A stretch of 58,682 nt of DNA, from NCBI GenBank assembly GCA_017880775.1, contig JADGRQ010000029.1:1-58682 (forward strand). The letters are read 5' to 3'. The notes under the pieces were generated by a model. The model was not told the origin of the DNA. It worked only from the letters and a program-made list of their open reading frames with translations, and made no database searches. The stretch comes from Burkholderiales bacterium. Its GTDB lineage: Bacteria > Pseudomonadota > Gammaproteobacteria > Burkholderiales > SG8-39. Numbering within the stretch: the stretch's first letter is position 1; every line of letters starts with the position of its first letter. Shown piece by piece: positions 15,840 to 23,921 of this stretch. The translations under genes were made by a program, and so were the position numbers.

Positions 15840-16811
15840 ATGAATGCGCGCGCCGCCGCCTTGATCGCCGCGCTCGCTGCCGCGGTCGCCTTCCCGCTCG
15901 CGATGCAGGCCGCCGACCAGCTGTTCTTCGTCGGTTTCGCGAGCCGCGTGCTGATCTGGGCGATTGCGGCCTCCAGCCTCAACCTGGTGCTGGGCTACGG
16001 CGGCATGATCTCCTTCGGCCATGCCGCCTTCGTCGGCACCGGCGCCTACGTCTCGGGCATCCTGATTGCGGGAGGCGTGACCAGCGCCTGGATCGGCTGG
16101 CCGGCCGCGATACTCGCCTCTGCCGTGCTCGCGCTCGCGATCGGCGCCGCTTCGCTGCGCACGCGGGGCGCGTACTTCATCATGATCACACTGGCCTTCG
16201 CGCAGATGATGTATTACCTGATGAATTCGATGAAGGCTTATGGCGGCGACGAGGGCCTGAGCCTGACCTCCCGCGCGGCACTCGGCTTTGGCCTGGATCT
16301 CGGCAACGAGGTGACGTTCTACTACGTGGTCCTGGCCGCGCTCTGCGCACTGCTCTACGCGACGCACCGCCTCGCGCATGCGCGCTTTGGCCGGGTGATC
16401 GCGGCGATCCGCGAGAACGAGACGCGCGCCGAAGCCATCGGCTTCCCGGTGTACCGCTACAAGCTGATCTGCTTCGTGATCGCGGGCGCCGCGGGCGGCC
16501 TCGCGGGCGCTTTGCTCGCGAGCCACGGCAAGTACGTGAGCCCCAGCCTGCTGCACTGGACCCAGTCGGGCACGCTGATGATCATGGTGATCCTCGGCGG
16601 CGTCGGCCGCCTGTGGGGCGGCGCGCTCGGCGCGGTGCTGCTGCTGGCGCTGGAGCACCTGATCGCCGAGCATCCGATACCTTGGCTGCTGGCGATTGCG
16701 CCGAACTATCCGCAGCACGCCAACCTCGGCGTCGGGATCGTGATGCTGGTGATCGTGCTCTACGCCCCGCAGGGGCTTGCGGGGCTCGTTTCAAGAAAGC
16801 GCCATGCCTGA
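15840..16811 (+). CDS. livM: Branched-chain-type ABC transporter permease LivM
   Basis: This 323-residue inner-membrane permease is recognisable by LNLVLGYGGMISFGHAAFVGTGAY, SLRTRGAYFIMITLAFAQM and the loop IRENETRAEAIGFPVYRYK. ILGGVGRLWGGALGAVLLL follows, and the tail VLYAPQGLAGLVSRKR is also typical. The ATG at 15840 is used here; an in-frame GTG at 15822 would give six more residues and overlap livH by eight bases. The 3' end overlaps the LivG start by eight bases, indicating coupled translation through the cluster. Confidence 0.94.
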   Translation: MNARAAALIAALAAAVAFPLAMQAADQLFFVGFASRVLIWAIAASSLNLVLGYGGMISFGHAAFVGTGAYVSGILIAGGVTSAWIGWPAAILASAVLALAIGAASLRTRGAYFIMITLAFAQMMYYLMNSMKAYGGDEGLSLTSRAALGFGLDLGNEVTFYYVVLAALCALLYATHRLAHARFGRVIAAIRENETRAEAIGFPVYRYKLICFVIAGAAGGLAGALLASHGKYVSPSLLHWTQSGTLMIMVILGGVGRLWGGALGAVLLLALEHLIAEHPIPWLLAIAPNYPQHANLGVGIVMLVIVLYAPQGLAGLVSRKRHA

Positions 16812-17559
16812 CCTGCTCGAAATCCGTTCGCTCGCCAAACATTTCGGCGGCGTCGTCGCTACCGACGAAGTATCGCTCGAAGTGCGCGCGGGCGAGGTGC
16901 ATGCGCTGATCGGGCCCAATGGCGCGGGCAAGACCACGCTGGTCGCCCAGATCTCCGGCAGCCTCGCGCCGGATGCCGGTTCGATTATTTTCGACGGACG
17001 CGACGTCACGCGCCTCGCGCAGCACCAGCGCGTGCGGGCCGGGCTCGCCCGCTCCTACCAGATCACCAGCATCTTCCGGCGCTCATCCGTCATCGAGAAC
17101 CTCGCGCTCGCGGTGCAGGCGCGCTCGGGCTCGAGCCTCGGGTTCTGGCAGCCGGTGGCATCCGAATCCGGGCTGGTCGATGAAGCCCGTCTGATCGCGG
17201 CCGAGATCGGGCTCTCCGATCGCGCGGACATCGCCGGCGGCGAGCTTGCGCACGGCGAGCAGCGCGCTTTGGAGATGGGCCTCGCGCTCGCCACCCGGCC
17301 GCGGCTGCTGCTGCTCGATGAACCGATGGCTGGGATGGGGCCGGAGGAATCGCAGCGCATCATCGGGTTGATCGAGCGCGTGCGGCGCAGCGTATCGGTG
17401 GTGCTGGTCGAGCACGACATGGATGCGGTGTTCCGGCTCGCGGACCGGATTTCGGTGCTGGTAAACGGGCGCGTGATCGCGACCGGGGTGCCGGATGAGA
17501 TCCGGGCCAATGAGGAAGTCAGGAGGGCCTATCTTGGCGACGAGGCGCTGAGCGCGTGA
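16804..17559 (+). CDS. livG: Branched-chain-type ABC transporter ATPase LivG
   Basis: This 251-residue ATPase shows Walker A GPNGAGKTTL, the Liv-specific RTYQ-like loop LARSYQITSIFRRSSVIEN and a signature-like ELAHGEQRALEMGLAL. Walker B LLLLDEPMAGMGPEE and H-loop VEHDMDAVF follow. The ATG at 16804 lies inside the end of livM and gives the standard N-terminus MPDLLEIRSLAKHFGG. The next ATPase starts by overlapping its stop codon. It hydrolyses ATP on the cytoplasmic face of the LivHM pore. Confidence 0.95.
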   Translation: MPDLLEIRSLAKHFGGVVATDEVSLEVRAGEVHALIGPNGAGKTTLVAQISGSLAPDAGSIIFDGRDVTRLAQHQRVRAGLARSYQITSIFRRSSVIENLALAVQARSGSSLGFWQPVASESGLVDEARLIAAEIGLSDRADIAGGELAHGEQRALEMGLALATRPRLLLLDEPMAGMGPEESQRIIGLIERVRRSVSVVLVEHDMDAVFRLADRISVLVNGRVIATGVPDEIRANEEVRRAYLGDEALSA

Positions 17560-18269
17560 GCGACATGCTGCTCGAGGTTGCGGGGATCGAGACGGCCTAC
17601 GGCCAGAGCCAGGTGCTGCACGGCCTCGATTTGGAGATTCGAGCGGGGGAAACGGTCACGCTGCTGGGCCGGAACGGCATGGGCAAGACCACGGCGATAC
17701 GCTCGATCATGGGGCTCACGCCGGCGAGGCAAGGGGCGATTTCGTTTCGTGGCTCGCGCATTGAAGCCGAGGCGCCGGATCGGATTGCACGGCGCGGGAT
17801 TGCGCTCGTGCCTGAGGGGCGGCAGATTTTTCCGAACCTTTCGGTGCGCGAGCATCTTGTCGCGTTCGCGGAGAACCGCAGTGGTGCGAAGGAGCCGTGG
17901 ACGCCGCAACGGGTGTTTGCGCTGTTTCCGCGTCTCAGGGAGCGTGCCGAGCACATGGGGAACCAGTTATCGGGAGGTGAGCAACAGATGCTCGCCATCG
18001 GGCGTGCGCTGGTTACCAATCCCTATTTGCTCGTCCTCGATGAAGCGACCGAGGGTTTGGCACCGCTGATCCGCGAGGAAATCTGGAAATGCCTCGCAGC
18101 GCTGCGCGCCGCGGGTCAGACAATCCTAGTGGTAGACAAGTACATCGAGCGGCTGGTGCAGCTTGCGGACAGGCATACCATCATCGAGCGCGGGCGGGTG
18201 GCGTGGCAGGGGGGTTCGGAGGAGTTGTCGAGCAACCGGGAACTCTGGCATCGGTACTTGGGGGTGTAG
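17556..18269 (+). CDS. livF: Branched-chain-type ABC transporter ATPase LivF
   Basis: This 237-residue ATPase has Walker A GRNGMGKTT, EGRQIFPNLSVREHL, the signature LSGGEQQML, Walker B LLVLDEATEGLAP and H-region VVDKYIERL. In the H-region a Lys replaces the usual switch His (more often VEQN or VEHD), and the D-loop and Walker B read DEATEG. This is a common variation in aromatic-type LivF proteins. The GTG at 17556 overlaps the livG stop; an ATG nine bases later is the alternative. It ends the cluster; an inverted repeat at 18350-18365 may mark the transcript end. Confidence 0.93.
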   Translation: MSDMLLEVAGIETAYGQSQVLHGLDLEIRAGETVTLLGRNGMGKTTAIRSIMGLTPARQGAISFRGSRIEAEAPDRIARRGIALVPEGRQIFPNLSVREHLVAFAENRSGAKEPWTPQRVFALFPRLRERAEHMGNQLSGGEQQMLAIGRALVTNPYLLVLDEATEGLAPLIREEIWKCLAALRAAGQTILVVDKYIERLVQLADRHTIIERGRVAWQGGSEELSSNRELWHRYLGV

Positions 18270-18349
18270 GTCCGAATTCAGGTATCTGCTGCCGGCCAGA
18301 AGCGGTCATTCGCGGTCCTGCTATGCGATCATCCGGTCGGCGCGAAGCA

Positions 18350-18365
18350 GTGGCGCCTGCGCCAC
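18350..18365. repeat. GC-rich inverted repeat downstream of livF
   Basis: GTGGCGC and GCGCCAC are perfect 7-bp arms around a CT loop, 81 bases after the livF stop. There is no T-tract, so it is at most a weak or rho-assisted terminator. The rest of 18270-18440 holds no recognisable gene apart from a 36-residue ORF at 18398-18508 that I could not identify. Confidence 0.5.
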
Positions 18366-18440
18366 CAGGTCCGGCGCAGAGTCGCACAACGGTGCTTATG
18401 TCGCGTCGCGAGCCGCTATTGGTGAAAAAACACAAGGCCA

Positions 18441-19394
18441 TTGCCGACACGCTGGGCATCGCGGACTTCCCGGTCGCAACCCGTCCGGTCAAGGTTTACC
18501 CGGTCTGAACACGAGAAGCCTATCAAAAAAGGTCAGAACAGCAGGACAGCCGAGACAGCGGCAGCGTTTCGGGCCAGCCATTTCCTGTATGCGCAGCCCC
18601 GGGTATTTGAAGACCCGTATGCACTTGCGCTGACCAGCAGAGGCTGGCGCGCCGTGTTGTCGAGCCGGGCCTCCAACTGGCTTGTGTTCTCGCGCGCCCT
18701 CAGAAAGCTCAAACCCGTCGTGGCGCAGGTCCTGGGGCGCAGCCGCTTTGCGGAAGATGCGCTGGCCAGCGCCATGGGCCGCGGCATCAACCAGTACGTG
18801 ATCGTCGGCGCGGGGTTGGACTCGTACGCTTTGCGCCGCCCGGACCCAGCAGGCCAGCTGCGCATCTTTGAAGTTGATCATCCCGATACACAGCGTGCAA
18901 AGCGGCGGCGCCTCGGTTCATTGGGCATTGCGCTGCCCGCCCACCTCGAATTTGTCGCCATCGATTTCGAGCTGCAGGAACTGTCTGAAGCGATGAAGGG
19001 CAGCAGTCGCCGGCGCGATACGCCTGCGTTCTATTCATGGCTGGGCACAACGCACTACCTGACGCCGCAGGCTACCCTGGCCACCCTGGGCTCGATTGCC
19101 CGCTGTGCGGCGCCGGGCAGCGAGGTGGTGCTGGACTATTCCGTGCCCCTCAGCCTGATCGACCCTGAGAAGCTGCGCGATTTGCTCTGGGTCGAAAAAC
19201 TCGCACGTCGCATGGGTGAGCCGCTCATCGGAAATCTCGATCCCGTCCAGCTGCATGCCGATGTCGCCCAACTGGGCTATGGGATCGTGGAGGACCTGGC
19301 AGCTCCCGAGCAGGCGCGCCGGTACTTTTCAAACCGGACAGACGGGCTGGAACCCACGCCAGCCTGCCGTTTGCTGCATCTGCGACTGCCGTAA
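18441..19394 (+). CDS. Class I SAM-dependent methyltransferase, LCMT/PPM family
   Basis: The homologous part (about 290 residues) starts near KPIKKGQNSRTAETAAAF and carries the family features. FEDPYALAL precedes the SAM loop YVIVGAGLDSYALR, the acidic FEVDHPDTQRAKRRRL and the late WLGTTHYLTPQATLATLGSI. LCMT-type enzymes methylate carboxyl groups of small molecules or proteins; the substrate is unknown. No ATG lies in frame before residue ~110. The only start upstream is the TTG at 18441, which adds an unconserved arginine-rich leader, and GAG AAG stands where the start Met is expected. The gene may have lost its original start. Base composition seems lower in GC than the neighbouring Liv genes. 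Confidence 0.78.
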   Translation: MPTRWASRTSRSQPVRSRFTRSEHEKPIKKGQNSRTAETAAAFRASHFLYAQPRVFEDPYALALTSRGWRAVLSSRASNWLVFSRALRKLKPVVAQVLGRSRFAEDALASAMGRGINQYVIVGAGLDSYALRRPDPAGQLRIFEVDHPDTQRAKRRRLGSLGIALPAHLEFVAIDFELQELSEAMKGSSRRRDTPAFYSWLGTTHYLTPQATLATLGSIARCAAPGSEVVLDYSVPLSLIDPEKLRDLLWVEKLARRMGEPLIGNLDPVQLHADVAQLGYGIVEDLAAPEQARRYFSNRTDGLEPTPACRLLHLRLP

Positions 19395-19667
19395 GGCTGC
19401 GCTCCCCTGCGCTTTTTCTTCAGCGCCGACGACGGATAGAAAAATCAATCCGAGACTGCCCGCGCGACGCTTTATTTATTCCTCTCTTTTTCATGTTTCA
19501 GCCCTGGTTAACTTCCCGACGGGCCTGCCAAAAAGTGTACGCTCTGAATGGCCGCTTAGGGTGATACTGGACGCTCGCCAATGGCCGCTTTTGGCCACGA
19601 CCGGACTGTTGTCAGCCCCTCGGATTCATTATGACATCGAGGTCTACCAGTACACGCGGCGCACCAG
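19395..19667. other. Intergenic stretch without recognisable gene
   Basis: This 273-base stretch between the methyltransferase and the convergent antitoxin gene is visibly richer in A and T than its surroundings. It contains two copies of the word ATGGCCGCTT (19549 and 19580 regions) in a short imperfect repeat. I see no ORF with family features, no tRNA and no clear terminator. Confidence 0.6.
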
Positions 19668-20738
19668 TCAACCCCACTTCACCTCTGGAAACAACCGGCG
19701 AACCTGACGGTAGCCGACAAGCCGGCTGAGCCCGGCGTAACCGACCTTTTCGCGGCGCAGGCGCCCCGCAATCACAGCCGGACTGATGTGCAGCTTGTCG
19801 GCAAGCACCTGAACAGTTTCGGCCGAGGGGTGCAGGAACGCTTCGCTGCGCTTCCACACCGAACGCGGAATAAATGCGTCTCTTGCGAGCCTGTTTGCTT
19901 CGACTTCCTTGGTGTCGTCGTCGTGTTCGTCTTCGACATTCTCGTCGGTGATCGCGAGCTTTATCTCGGAAAGATGCTTCCATGCGTGTGCGAGTTCGTG
20001 AACGAGCGTGAACCAGAAGCTGTCGATACGATCGTGGCGAAACGTCAGTCCGACGATCGGTGCCCCATCTTCGCCGAGTATCGCAGCGCCGTCGAGCCGG
20101 GTCCGCGGCAAGGCCGGCAGCACGACCAGTGCAATGCCCTTCTCGGCAAGAAATTCCTTGGCGCGGCGCGGTCCACTTTCCGACCAGCTCAGTTTCGCGA
20201 CATAGGAAAGGAACTGCTCGTTGAGGGTGTCTGCACGCCAGGCACCGCGCTCCCGGTGCGTCTCCTGCGCCAGCTCGCGGACCTTGCCGACCCACAGCCG
20301 CAGATTCGTCTTGTTGGTTTCCGGCGTAGAGCCGTAGGTGATCGTGTGTTCCTCCCGATACTGCTGGGACTCCGGTTCTCGAATGAGCAGTTCCGCAGGA
20401 ATACGAAGCGACTCGGTCAGCGCCCGCACCATTGTTAGGGTGAGCGGGCGCTTGCGCGAGAGGATCTCCGATACGCGGTTCTTGCCGCCGAGAATCGGGG
20501 CAAGGTCCTTTCTGCGTAGTCCCTGTTCTTCCATTCGAAACAGAATTGCTTCAATTGGATCCGGACGCTCGAACTTGAAGCGCTCCTTCTCGTAGTCCTC
20601 GACCAGTTTGGCGAGCAGCTCCAGCCGATCACCGTCCGGCGTATCGAGCGAGGGGTCATCGGCCGCGAGGCGCTCTACATCCGCGAGATACGCCCGGTAC
20701 TGCTTGTCCGTCTTGATGATTCTCGGTTCGATATCCAC
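19668..20738 (-). CDS. higA: HigA-type antitoxin fused to ImmA/IrrE metallopeptidase
   Basis: This 356-residue protein combines two parts. The N-terminal ~140 residues match the HigA/COG5499 antitoxin: LADDPSLDTPDGDRLELLAKLVEDYE, the HTH LAPILGGKNRVSEILSRKR, then LTMVRALTESLRIPAELLI. The C-terminal part is an ImmA/IrrE zinc peptidase with LVHELAHAWKHL (HExxH) and a downstream EVEANRLARDAFIP supplying the third ligand. The GTG at 20738 (VDIEPRIIKTDKQYRAYL) is chosen by homology, 11 bases from the end of a HigB remnant on the same strand. The complete antitoxin has outlived its toxin. It may still repress its own promoter or cleave other regulators. Confidence 0.88.
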   Translation of the reverse strand: MDIEPRIIKTDKQYRAYLADVERLAADDPSLDTPDGDRLELLAKLVEDYEKERFKFERPDPIEAILFRMEEQGLRRKDLAPILGGKNRVSEILSRKRPLTLTMVRALTESLRIPAELLIREPESQQYREEHTITYGSTPETNKTNLRLWVGKVRELAQETHRERGAWRADTLNEQFLSYVAKLSWSESGPRRAKEFLAEKGIALVVLPALPRTRLDGAAILGEDGAPIVGLTFRHDRIDSFWFTLVHELAHAWKHLSEIKLAITDENVEDEHDDDTKEVEANRLARDAFIPRSVWKRSEAFLHPSAETVQVLADKLHISPAVIAGRLRREKVGYAGLSRLVGYRQVRRLFPEVKWG

Positions 20739-20749
20739 GGTTATCAACT

Positions 20750-20866
20750 CTATCGTCTTGAGTAGGCCGCATGCGTGCCGACCCATCGGATCACGACAAC
20801 GCCTGTGTTATAGGCAATCTGCACTTCCAATCTGCAATTGTTTGCCTTAATGTTAATAGTTACCAC
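20750..20866 (-). pseudogene. higB: Remnant of HigB-family mRNA interferase toxin (C-terminal third only)
   Basis: Directly upstream of the antitoxin, the minus strand reads VVTINIKANNCRLEVQIAYN then TGVVVIRWVGTHAAY before a stop. This is the C-terminal third of HigB toxins, which normally read FNIKGNxYRLxxxI and IRWVGTHAEYD. The first ~60 residues of the toxin are absent; the similarity ends about 50 bases before the start of the divergent gene at 20919. The usual RelE-fold N-terminal helices are therefore gone and toxicity is not expected. The position and order (toxin then antitoxin) match canonical higBA. Confidence 0.78.
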
Positions 20867-20918
20867 GTTGTTTGCCAAAAACTCAACCAACTGAACAAAG
20901 CAGCGCGGCAGGAGTTCC

Positions 20919-21806
20919 ATGCACATCAAAACCATCGGTATCGTCAGCCCCGGCGACATGGGCCAGGCCGTGGCCATACGCCTGAAGGAATGCGGCTTCA
21001 AGGTGCTGGCCGCGCTCGAAGGGCGCAGCGCGCGCACGAAAGCCCTCGCCCAGCAAGCCGGACTGGAAGACTGCAAGTCCCTCCACAACCTCGCAGCGCG
21101 CTGCGACCTGATCCTCTCCATCATCGACCCCGGCGCCGCGCTCGACACCGCGCGCGCAGCAGCGGCAACGATCGCCACGATCAGCAAACCCGATAAACCA
21201 ACCTACGCCGACTGCAACGCACTCTCCCCGCAAACCAAGCTCGAAATGGAATTGATGTTCCAGGCGGCCGGCGCCAGTTTCATCGACGTCGGCATCATCG
21301 GCCCACCGCCGCGCGGCTCAGGTAACGTGCGCCTGTACGCATCGGGACCGGAGGCGAATGTGCTCGATGCCATCAGGCACGAGAAGCTGGTGCTGCGCAT
21401 CGTCAGCAACCGCGTAGGCGACGCCGCAGCGGTGAAGATGTGCTACGGCGCGGTCACCAAAGGCATGATCGCACTGGGCACCGAGCTGATGGTCGCCGCG
21501 CAGCGGCTGGGTGTGGCCGATGCGCTGGATGCCGAACTGCAGGAGAGCCAGGGCGCAATCCGCGACTGGCTGCTAAATTCGATTCCGTCGATGCCGCCGA
21601 AAGCCTACCGCTGGGTGCCCGAGACGCGCGAGATCGCCGCGACCTTCGAACACACCGGCCTGACCCCGCGCATGATGCTGGGCGCAGCCGGCATGTACGA
21701 GTTCATCGCGGCGACGCCGCTCGGCAAGGAGTCACCGGAAGCAGCGCGCGCGGAAAAGCGCACTGGCAAGGCGGTAGTATCGGCTCTCGCGAACAGCGGA
21801 CGCTGA
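20919..21806 (+). CDS. NAD(P)-binding dehydrogenase with DUF1932 C-terminal domain
   Basis: This 295-residue protein belongs to the 6-phosphogluconate/beta-hydroxyacid dehydrogenase superfamily. A Rossmann N-terminus (IGIVSPGDMGQAVAIRLKECG) is followed by the DUF1932 domain, recognisable by FIDVGIIGPPPRGSGNVRLYASG and VKMCYGAVTKGMIAL. An AGGAG sequence six bases ahead supports the ATG. The catalytic Lys of the superfamily corresponds to VKMCYGAVTK. Function is probably NAD(P)-dependent reduction or oxidation of a small carboxylate. Its promoter must lie in or next to the decayed higB remnant. Confidence 0.88.
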   Translation: MHIKTIGIVSPGDMGQAVAIRLKECGFKVLAALEGRSARTKALAQQAGLEDCKSLHNLAARCDLILSIIDPGAALDTARAAAATIATISKPDKPTYADCNALSPQTKLEMELMFQAAGASFIDVGIIGPPPRGSGNVRLYASGPEANVLDAIRHEKLVLRIVSNRVGDAAAVKMCYGAVTKGMIALGTELMVAAQRLGVADALDAELQESQGAIRDWLLNSIPSMPPKAYRWVPETREIAATFEHTGLTPRMMLGAAGMYEFIAATPLGKESPEAARAEKRTGKAVVSALANSGR

Positions 21807-21831
21807 CCGCCGTTCAGCAGATAATATCTCC

Positions 21832-22179
21832 ATGAACGAAGAACACCCCACCCCAGAGCAGCCCACCGAGGCCAAGCCCCTCGAACCCCAGTCCCCGGAC
21901 CCGCGCCGCCGCTTGCGTGAGCTCCTTGCCGTTCCTGAGCGCGACCGCAGCGATGCGGTGTGGGACGAAATCGCCAGCCTCGAAATCGAGCTGGCGCCCG
22001 GAAACCGTGCTTCATCGCCGCAGGCGGACCCCGGCCGCAACCAGGAGCCCGCCAGGCGACAGGAACAAGGCCGGCGCCCGGAGCAGGCGCGGCGGCAGGG
22101 GCCCCCATCCGGCGCGAAGCCGGGCAAGCGCTTTTTTCAGAGGCCCAGGCGCGGTCCAGGGGGGCCGGCCAAGACATGA
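21832..22179 (+). CDS. Small hypothetical protein with basic, Gln/Arg/Pro-rich tail
   Basis: This 115-residue protein has an ordered-looking middle (DPRRRLRELLAVPERDRSDA, then VWDEIASLEIELAPGNR). A low-complexity tail follows, rich in Arg, Gln, Pro and Gly (RRQEQGRRPEQARRQG), ending KPGKRFFQRPRRGPGGPAKT. It is not a known domain to me; the tail would favour RNA or nucleic acid binding, which is inference. A GATAAT hexamer at 21820-21825 lies six bases before the ATG and no Shine-Dalgarno sequence is seen, so the transcript may be leaderless. It follows the dehydrogenase by 25 bases. Confidence 0.65.
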   Translation: MNEEHPTPEQPTEAKPLEPQSPDPRRRLRELLAVPERDRSDAVWDEIASLEIELAPGNRASSPQADPGRNQEPARRQEQGRRPEQARRQGPPSGAKPGKRFFQRPRRGPGGPAKT

Positions 22180-22220
22180 AGCGCAGCGATCGCATGCGCC
22201 TCGTGCAAGGCTGACCCGCC

Positions 22221-22547
22221 TCAGGCCGCAGGCCGGTAGCCGCGCACCTCGAGGCCAAAGCGGTCTTCCTCGAGCGCGTCGACCAGCGTCTTCCTGATCG
22301 CCGCCGCGAACTGCGGTTTTAGCAAGCGCTTCACCCCCGTCGCGGGCATGCGGAACGTGAGCGTGATGCGCGTAGCGTCCCCGCCCTCCGGGGCGAAGGT
22401 CTGCGTGAGCCGCGACCCGTTGTTCGTGCCGTCGACGATCTCGCTGTCGAGGCTGCCGTCCGGACGGCGCGTCCGCACGATCTCGTCGAGCTGTTTCATG
22501 CCGATCCGCGATGCCTGCTGGCGGAAGCGCACGGATTCGCCGCCCAT
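22221..22547 (-). CDS. Small SRPBCC-like protein, possibly 5'-truncated
   Basis: This is a 108-residue frame beginning MGGESVRFRQQASRIGMKQL and continuing TFAPEGGDATRITLTFRMPA and KPQFAAAIRKTLVDALEE. The alternating strands and long C-terminal helix recall the second half of SRPBCC/START-like ligand-binding proteins, which are normally 140-160 residues long. The N-terminal helix and first strands are missing, so it may be a remnant or a distinct small family. The gene is divergent from the dioxygenase at 22595, 47 bases away. I cannot assign a function. Confidence 0.5.
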   Translation of the reverse strand: MGGESVRFRQQASRIGMKQLDEIVRTRRPDGSLDSEIVDGTNNGSRLTQTFAPEGGDATRITLTFRMPATGVKRLLKPQFAAAIRKTLVDALEEDRFGLEVRGYRPAA

Positions 22548-22594
22548 GGCATGCGAAAATGGCGCACTGAAGATCCCGCTCGGAGGAGAGCCCC

Positions 22595-23920
22595 ATGCTG
22601 CACGAACGCATCCCCAACCTCGCCAAACTTGTCGAACCGGACCGCGTGCACAAGGCGGTCTACACCGACCCGCAACTGTTCGATCTCGAAATGGAGCGCA
22701 TCCACGAGCGCTACTGGATCTACTGCGGCCACGAGACACAGGTGAAAAAGCCCGGCGACTACTACACCGTCCTGGTCGGGCGCCAGCCGATGATCATGGT
22801 GCGAGGGGCGGAGGGCGAAGTGAACGTGCTCTACAACCGCTGCCCGCACCGCGGCTCGATGATCTGCGGCGACGTGCACGGCAATACCGGCGAGTTCTTC
22901 CGCTGCTCCTACCACGCGTGGACCTTCAACCACGACGGAAAACTCAAAACCATCCCGATGATGGAAGCGGGCTATGCGGGCACCCGCTGGGGCCGCGACA
23001 ACCCCGACTGCAACATGAAGCAGGCGGCGCGCGTCGAAAACTACCGCGGTTTCGTGTTCGCGAGCCTCGCGAAGGACGGCCCGAGCCTCACGGAATTCCT
23101 CGGGCCCGCGAAGATCGCGTTCGACGACATCTGCGACCGCGCGCCGGAAGGCGAAGTCGAGGTGGTGCCGAACTGCTTCCGCGTGATCCAGAACTCCAAC
23201 TGGAAGATCTTCCTCGAGAACCAGCTCGACGCGCTGCACCCCTCCGTCACGCACCAGTCGACGGGCCGCGCCGCGCACCAGGTCGAGAAGATGATCGAGA
23301 AGAAGACCGGCAAGGCGCCGCTCTCGTACCACATGCTGTCGGCGTTCGCGACGGTGACGATCGACAAGTGGGACAACTTCCAGACCATCAACCATCCGTA
23401 CGGTCACTGCATCCTCACCGGCTACATGGGCCTGCGCCCCCAGGACCCGGACACCCTCGCCTACGAGAAAACGCTCACCCAAGCCTACGGCGCGAAGCGC
23501 AAGGAGGAGATCCTCTCGACCAACATCCACCACGTGCTGATCTACCCGGGCCTGTCGGTGCAGTCGCCGCTGCAGCAGTTGCGCGCGGTGCGGCCGCTCG
23601 GCGTGAACAAGACGCTTACCGAGATCTGGCATTTCCGGCTGAAAGGGGCACCGGAGCCGATCTACCGCAGGTCGCTTGCCTACTACAACCTGGTGAACTC
23701 GCCCTCGACGATGGTCAACGCGGACGACCTGGAGAATTTCTGGAAGATCCAGGTCGGCCTGACCGCCGACGGCGGCGACTGGGTGAGCTTCGCGCGCCAC
23801 TACGGACGCGACATCGAGAAGAACGGCGTGGTCGAGACCGCCGAAGGCATGGGCACCTCGGAAGCGCCGATGCGCAACCAGATGAAGGCCTGGGCGCAGT
23901 ACATGATGGCGGAGAAGTGA
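22595..23920 (+). CDS. Aromatic ring-hydroxylating dioxygenase, alpha (Rieske) subunit
   Basis: This 441-residue oxygenase large subunit has the Rieske [2Fe-2S] ligands CPHRGSM and CSYHAW and the mononuclear iron ligands in LENQLDALHPSVTH (the D-x2-H-x4-H pattern). A late acidic ADDLENF supplies the third, carboxylate ligand. It should insert both atoms of O2 into an aromatic ring using electrons from a separate ferredoxin and reductase, which are not in this window. GGAGGAG lies just upstream of the ATG. It is coupled to the beta subunit, whose ATG follows its stop by one base. The substrate is not evident; benzoate- or anthranilate-like acids are plausible from the neighbourhood. Confidence 0.94.
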   Translation: MLHERIPNLAKLVEPDRVHKAVYTDPQLFDLEMERIHERYWIYCGHETQVKKPGDYYTVLVGRQPMIMVRGAEGEVNVLYNRCPHRGSMICGDVHGNTGEFFRCSYHAWTFNHDGKLKTIPMMEAGYAGTRWGRDNPDCNMKQAARVENYRGFVFASLAKDGPSLTEFLGPAKIAFDDICDRAPEGEVEVVPNCFRVIQNSNWKIFLENQLDALHPSVTHQSTGRAAHQVEKMIEKKTGKAPLSYHMLSAFATVTIDKWDNFQTINHPYGHCILTGYMGLRPQDPDTLAYEKTLTQAYGAKRKEEILSTNIHHVLIYPGLSVQSPLQQLRAVRPLGVNKTLTEIWHFRLKGAPEPIYRRSLAYYNLVNSPSTMVNADDLENFWKIQVGLTADGGDWVSFARHYGRDIEKNGVVETAEGMGTSEAPMRNQMKAWAQYMMAEK

Positions 23921-23921
23921 G

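Noticed and set aside
18398-18508. 36-codon ORF before the methyltransferase
   Set aside because: It has a possible start but no ribosome site and no similarity I can recognise; it may be the tail of a decayed gene, so it is only mentioned under the neighbouring repeat.
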